Shown in pieces: positions 62,802 through 64,000 of a stretch of 64,000 nt of DNA. Each line of letters begins with the position of its first letter. The first letter of the stretch is position 1. The notes below the pieces were generated by a model. That model was not told where the DNA came from, ran no database searches, and worked only from the letters and a program-made list of their open reading frames with translations. The translations under genes and the position numbers were made by a program. This stretch comes from CAZIGM01 sp964538675 (GTDB lineage: Bacteria > Bacillota > Bacilli > Tepidibacillales > Tepidibacillaceae): assembly GCA_964538675.1 (NCBI GenBank), contig CAZIGM010000003.1, positions 11,294-75,293 of the forward strand, written 5' to 3'.

Positions 62802-63530
62802 ATGAAATATAAAATTAATATCGAATATGATGGTTCAAAATATAAAGGTTGGCAACGATTAAAGAATAGTGATAAAACGATTCAAGCAAAAATCGAGTTA
62901 TTACTGTCTAAACTTCTAGATGAAAATATTGAAATATATGGCTCTGGTAGAACAGATGCAGGGGTTCATGCATATGGACAGGTTGCCCACTTTGAAACTA
63001 GAAAAGAAATTGATATAGAAAAATTTCTAAATATCTGCAATCAGATGCTTCCAACTGACATTGTAATAAAGAAAATAGAGAGAGTTCCTTTAGATTTTCA
63101 TGCCCGTTATTCTGCAAAATCTAAAATATATCAATATAAAATATGGAATAGTAACATTCCATCGGCAATAAACCGTAAATATGTTTATCATGTATCTAAT
63201 AATTTAGATATTAAGGCAATGAAAGAAACTGCAAATTATTTTATCGGAGAGCATGATTTTAGAAATTTCTCTGCCATTAAGACAAATAAATCTACAATCA
63301 GAAAAATATTTTCAATAGATATTAACCAAAAAGGTGAAGAGATTGATATTTATTATCATGGCGAGGGATTTTTATACAAAATGGTTCGCTTATTAACTGG
63401 CACGTTAATCCAAGTCGGGTTAGGGGAGTTAAATCCAGAAGATGTTTTGAATATTTTGGAGAGAGAAGATAAATATATTGGTACTGCTGCGCCTGCACAT
63501 GGATTATATCTACTAGAAGTAGATTATTAA
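62802..63530 (+). CDS. truA: tRNA pseudouridine(38-40) synthase
   Basis: The 242-residue enzyme isomerises uridines at positions 38-40 in the tRNA anticodon arm. The catalytic Asp52 lies in YGSGRTDAGVHAYGQVAHFE. Other family motifs are LPTDIVIKKIERVPLDFHAR, YSAKSKIYQYKI, EHDFRNFSA and GEGFLYKMVRLLTGTLIQVG. Its length is normal. AAAGGAGTG precedes the ATG. It is alone, flanked by repeat A in front and repeat B behind. Confidence 0.95.
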   Translation: MKYKINIEYDGSKYKGWQRLKNSDKTIQAKIELLLSKLLDENIEIYGSGRTDAGVHAYGQVAHFETRKEIDIEKFLNICNQMLPTDIVIKKIERVPLDFHARYSAKSKIYQYKIWNSNIPSAINRKYVYHVSNNLDIKAMKETANYFIGEHDFRNFSAIKTNKSTIRKIFSIDINQKGEEIDIYYHGEGFLYKMVRLLTGTLIQVGLGELNPEDVLNILEREDKYIGTAAPAHGLYLLEVDY

Positions 63531-63541
63531 AAGTACTAAAA

Positions 63542-63600
63542 TCAGTGGAGTTAAAAAACTCCACAAGAATAAAGTTCGACTTTATAGTAAAAGCGGATAA
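63542..63600. repeat. Dispersed intergenic repeat B, copy 2
   Basis: TGGAGTTAAAAAACTCCA, then AATAAAGTTCGACTTTATAG and GCGGATAA. The same double hairpin is at 25988-26040. It may also end truA transcription. Confidence 0.6.
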
Positions 63601-63611
63601 AAGAAAGATAT

Positions 63612-64000
63612 CTAAAAACCTGCTAAGACTTTAGCATATTCAATAGGAGTAGGGAGAATATATGGTAGAATGTACTTTTCATCTTCTCCCCTATTAGCCT
63701 TAATTTCGGCAGCATAGTTTAATTGTACCTCTAAAAGCCAAATCTTTTTATTTTTATCTATTATTAAATCAACGGCTGCATCAGCTAGATTAAAATCCTT
63801 TACCTCCATTTTATTCAAAACAGTAATACATAGTTTAGTAATTTCTTCTATTTTTTTTTCTGCCTGAATCTTACTAAGCTGATATTCCTCCTGCAGAGCT
63901 ATTTTACCAGGTATAATTTTTTCTCTATTTATTGAGTTAGTAATAATACTACCTTTTTTTGCTACTTTAGTTTCCATTCCAGAAAATCTCCATTTTTTAC
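63612..64000 (-). CDS. YheC/YheD-like ATP-grasp protein, C-terminal part
   Basis: The frame is open to the window edge, so the N-terminus is missing. Visible are WRFSGMETKVAKKGSIITNS, then FNLADAAVDLIIDKNKKIWL and LEVQLNYAA, the C-terminal half of the YheC/YheD endospore-coat-associated ATP-grasp family. The Asp and Glu-x-Q/N metal ligands (DLIIDKN, LEVQLN) are kept. An internal Met at 63977 is not the real start. Together with splB and YetF genes it supports a sporulating host. Confidence 0.75.
   Translation of the reverse strand, partial: KKWRFSGMETKVAKKGSIITNSINREKIIPGKIALQEEYQLSKIQAEKKIEEITKLCITVLNKMEVKDFNLADAAVDLIIDKNKKIWLLEVQLNYAAEIKANRGEDEKYILPYILPTPIEYAKVLAGF

Noticed and set aside
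1..64000. tRNA and rRNA genes
   Set aside because: No cloverleaf-type sequence with TTCGA-type T-loop and CCA-like end, and no rRNA-like stretch, was recognised by eye; a tRNAscan or Infernal run would be decisive.

Overview
The window is low-GC DNA from a spore-forming, probably anaerobic Clostridia-type Firmicute. The pointers are AGGAGG-type ribosome sites with frequent TTG starts, S-layer homology domains, a spore photoproduct lyase (here broken), a YheC/D-like spore-coat ATP-grasp protein, a 4Fe-4S NapH-like protein, an FMN-binding glutamate synthase-like protein and selenium-utilisation genes. No rRNA, tRNA or CRISPR array was found. The species cannot be named from the sequence.

Layout. 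0-3 kb: a type II restriction-modification module of the HpaII family (m5C methylase and endonuclease overlapping by 49 bp), preceded by a frameshifted Phd-like/HARE-HTH gene. 3-12 kb: an ATP-grasp enzyme, remnants of two small gene families, an ABC-F protein, a nitroreductase, a spore photoproduct lyase split by an in-frame stop, a GntR-controlled ABC export operon with a clear promoter and operator, and recombinase and IstB transposition remnants. 12-21 kb: a 915-residue LuxR/MalT-like regulator followed by a 72-residue protein and a DUF4386 membrane protein, then a methyltransferase, DUF2975/XRE pair, cupin, ARMT1-like protein, a truncated GGGtGRT-like gene, a tiny basic protein and a GrpB-family protein. 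21-28 kb: a fused MacB-type ABC protein with an orphan TetR operator region, a NapH-like ferredoxin, a DUF2202 lipoprotein and an EcsC protein.

28-38 kb: a second restriction-modification module (NgoPII family, expected GGCC), bracketed by near-identical terminator repeats; a BlaI/M56-peptidase sensor pair with twin operators; YjbQ, an SSB-like protein, DUF6530; a palindromic 119-bp mobile element inside a duplicated terminator; and a PAS-GGDEF-HD-GYP protein. 38-44 kb: a cell-surface operon (structured leader, 30-residue membrane peptide, SLH protein, 1443-residue secreted protein). 44-50 kb: TPM/LemA pair, a serine hydrolase, a cell-wall-binding-repeat/LysM protein, and two YetF-like (DUF421) genes followed by two very small helical proteins. 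50-64 kb: selD and mnmH (selenouridine in tRNA), a regulator-plus-ABC-2 operon with a promoter and operator, a phospholipase D-like protein, homoserine dehydrogenase, a truncated acyl-CoA ligase, flavin reductase, a UPF0316 protein, the glutamate synthase-like protein, truA and the end of a YheC/D-like gene.

The region has an accessory, decaying character: at least nine broken genes, two self-contained restriction systems, several dispersed intergenic repeats, and many one- or two-gene units with their own terminators. The parts most worth following up are the two reciprocal four-base restriction systems, the surface-protein operon with its switch-like leader, and the repeat families.
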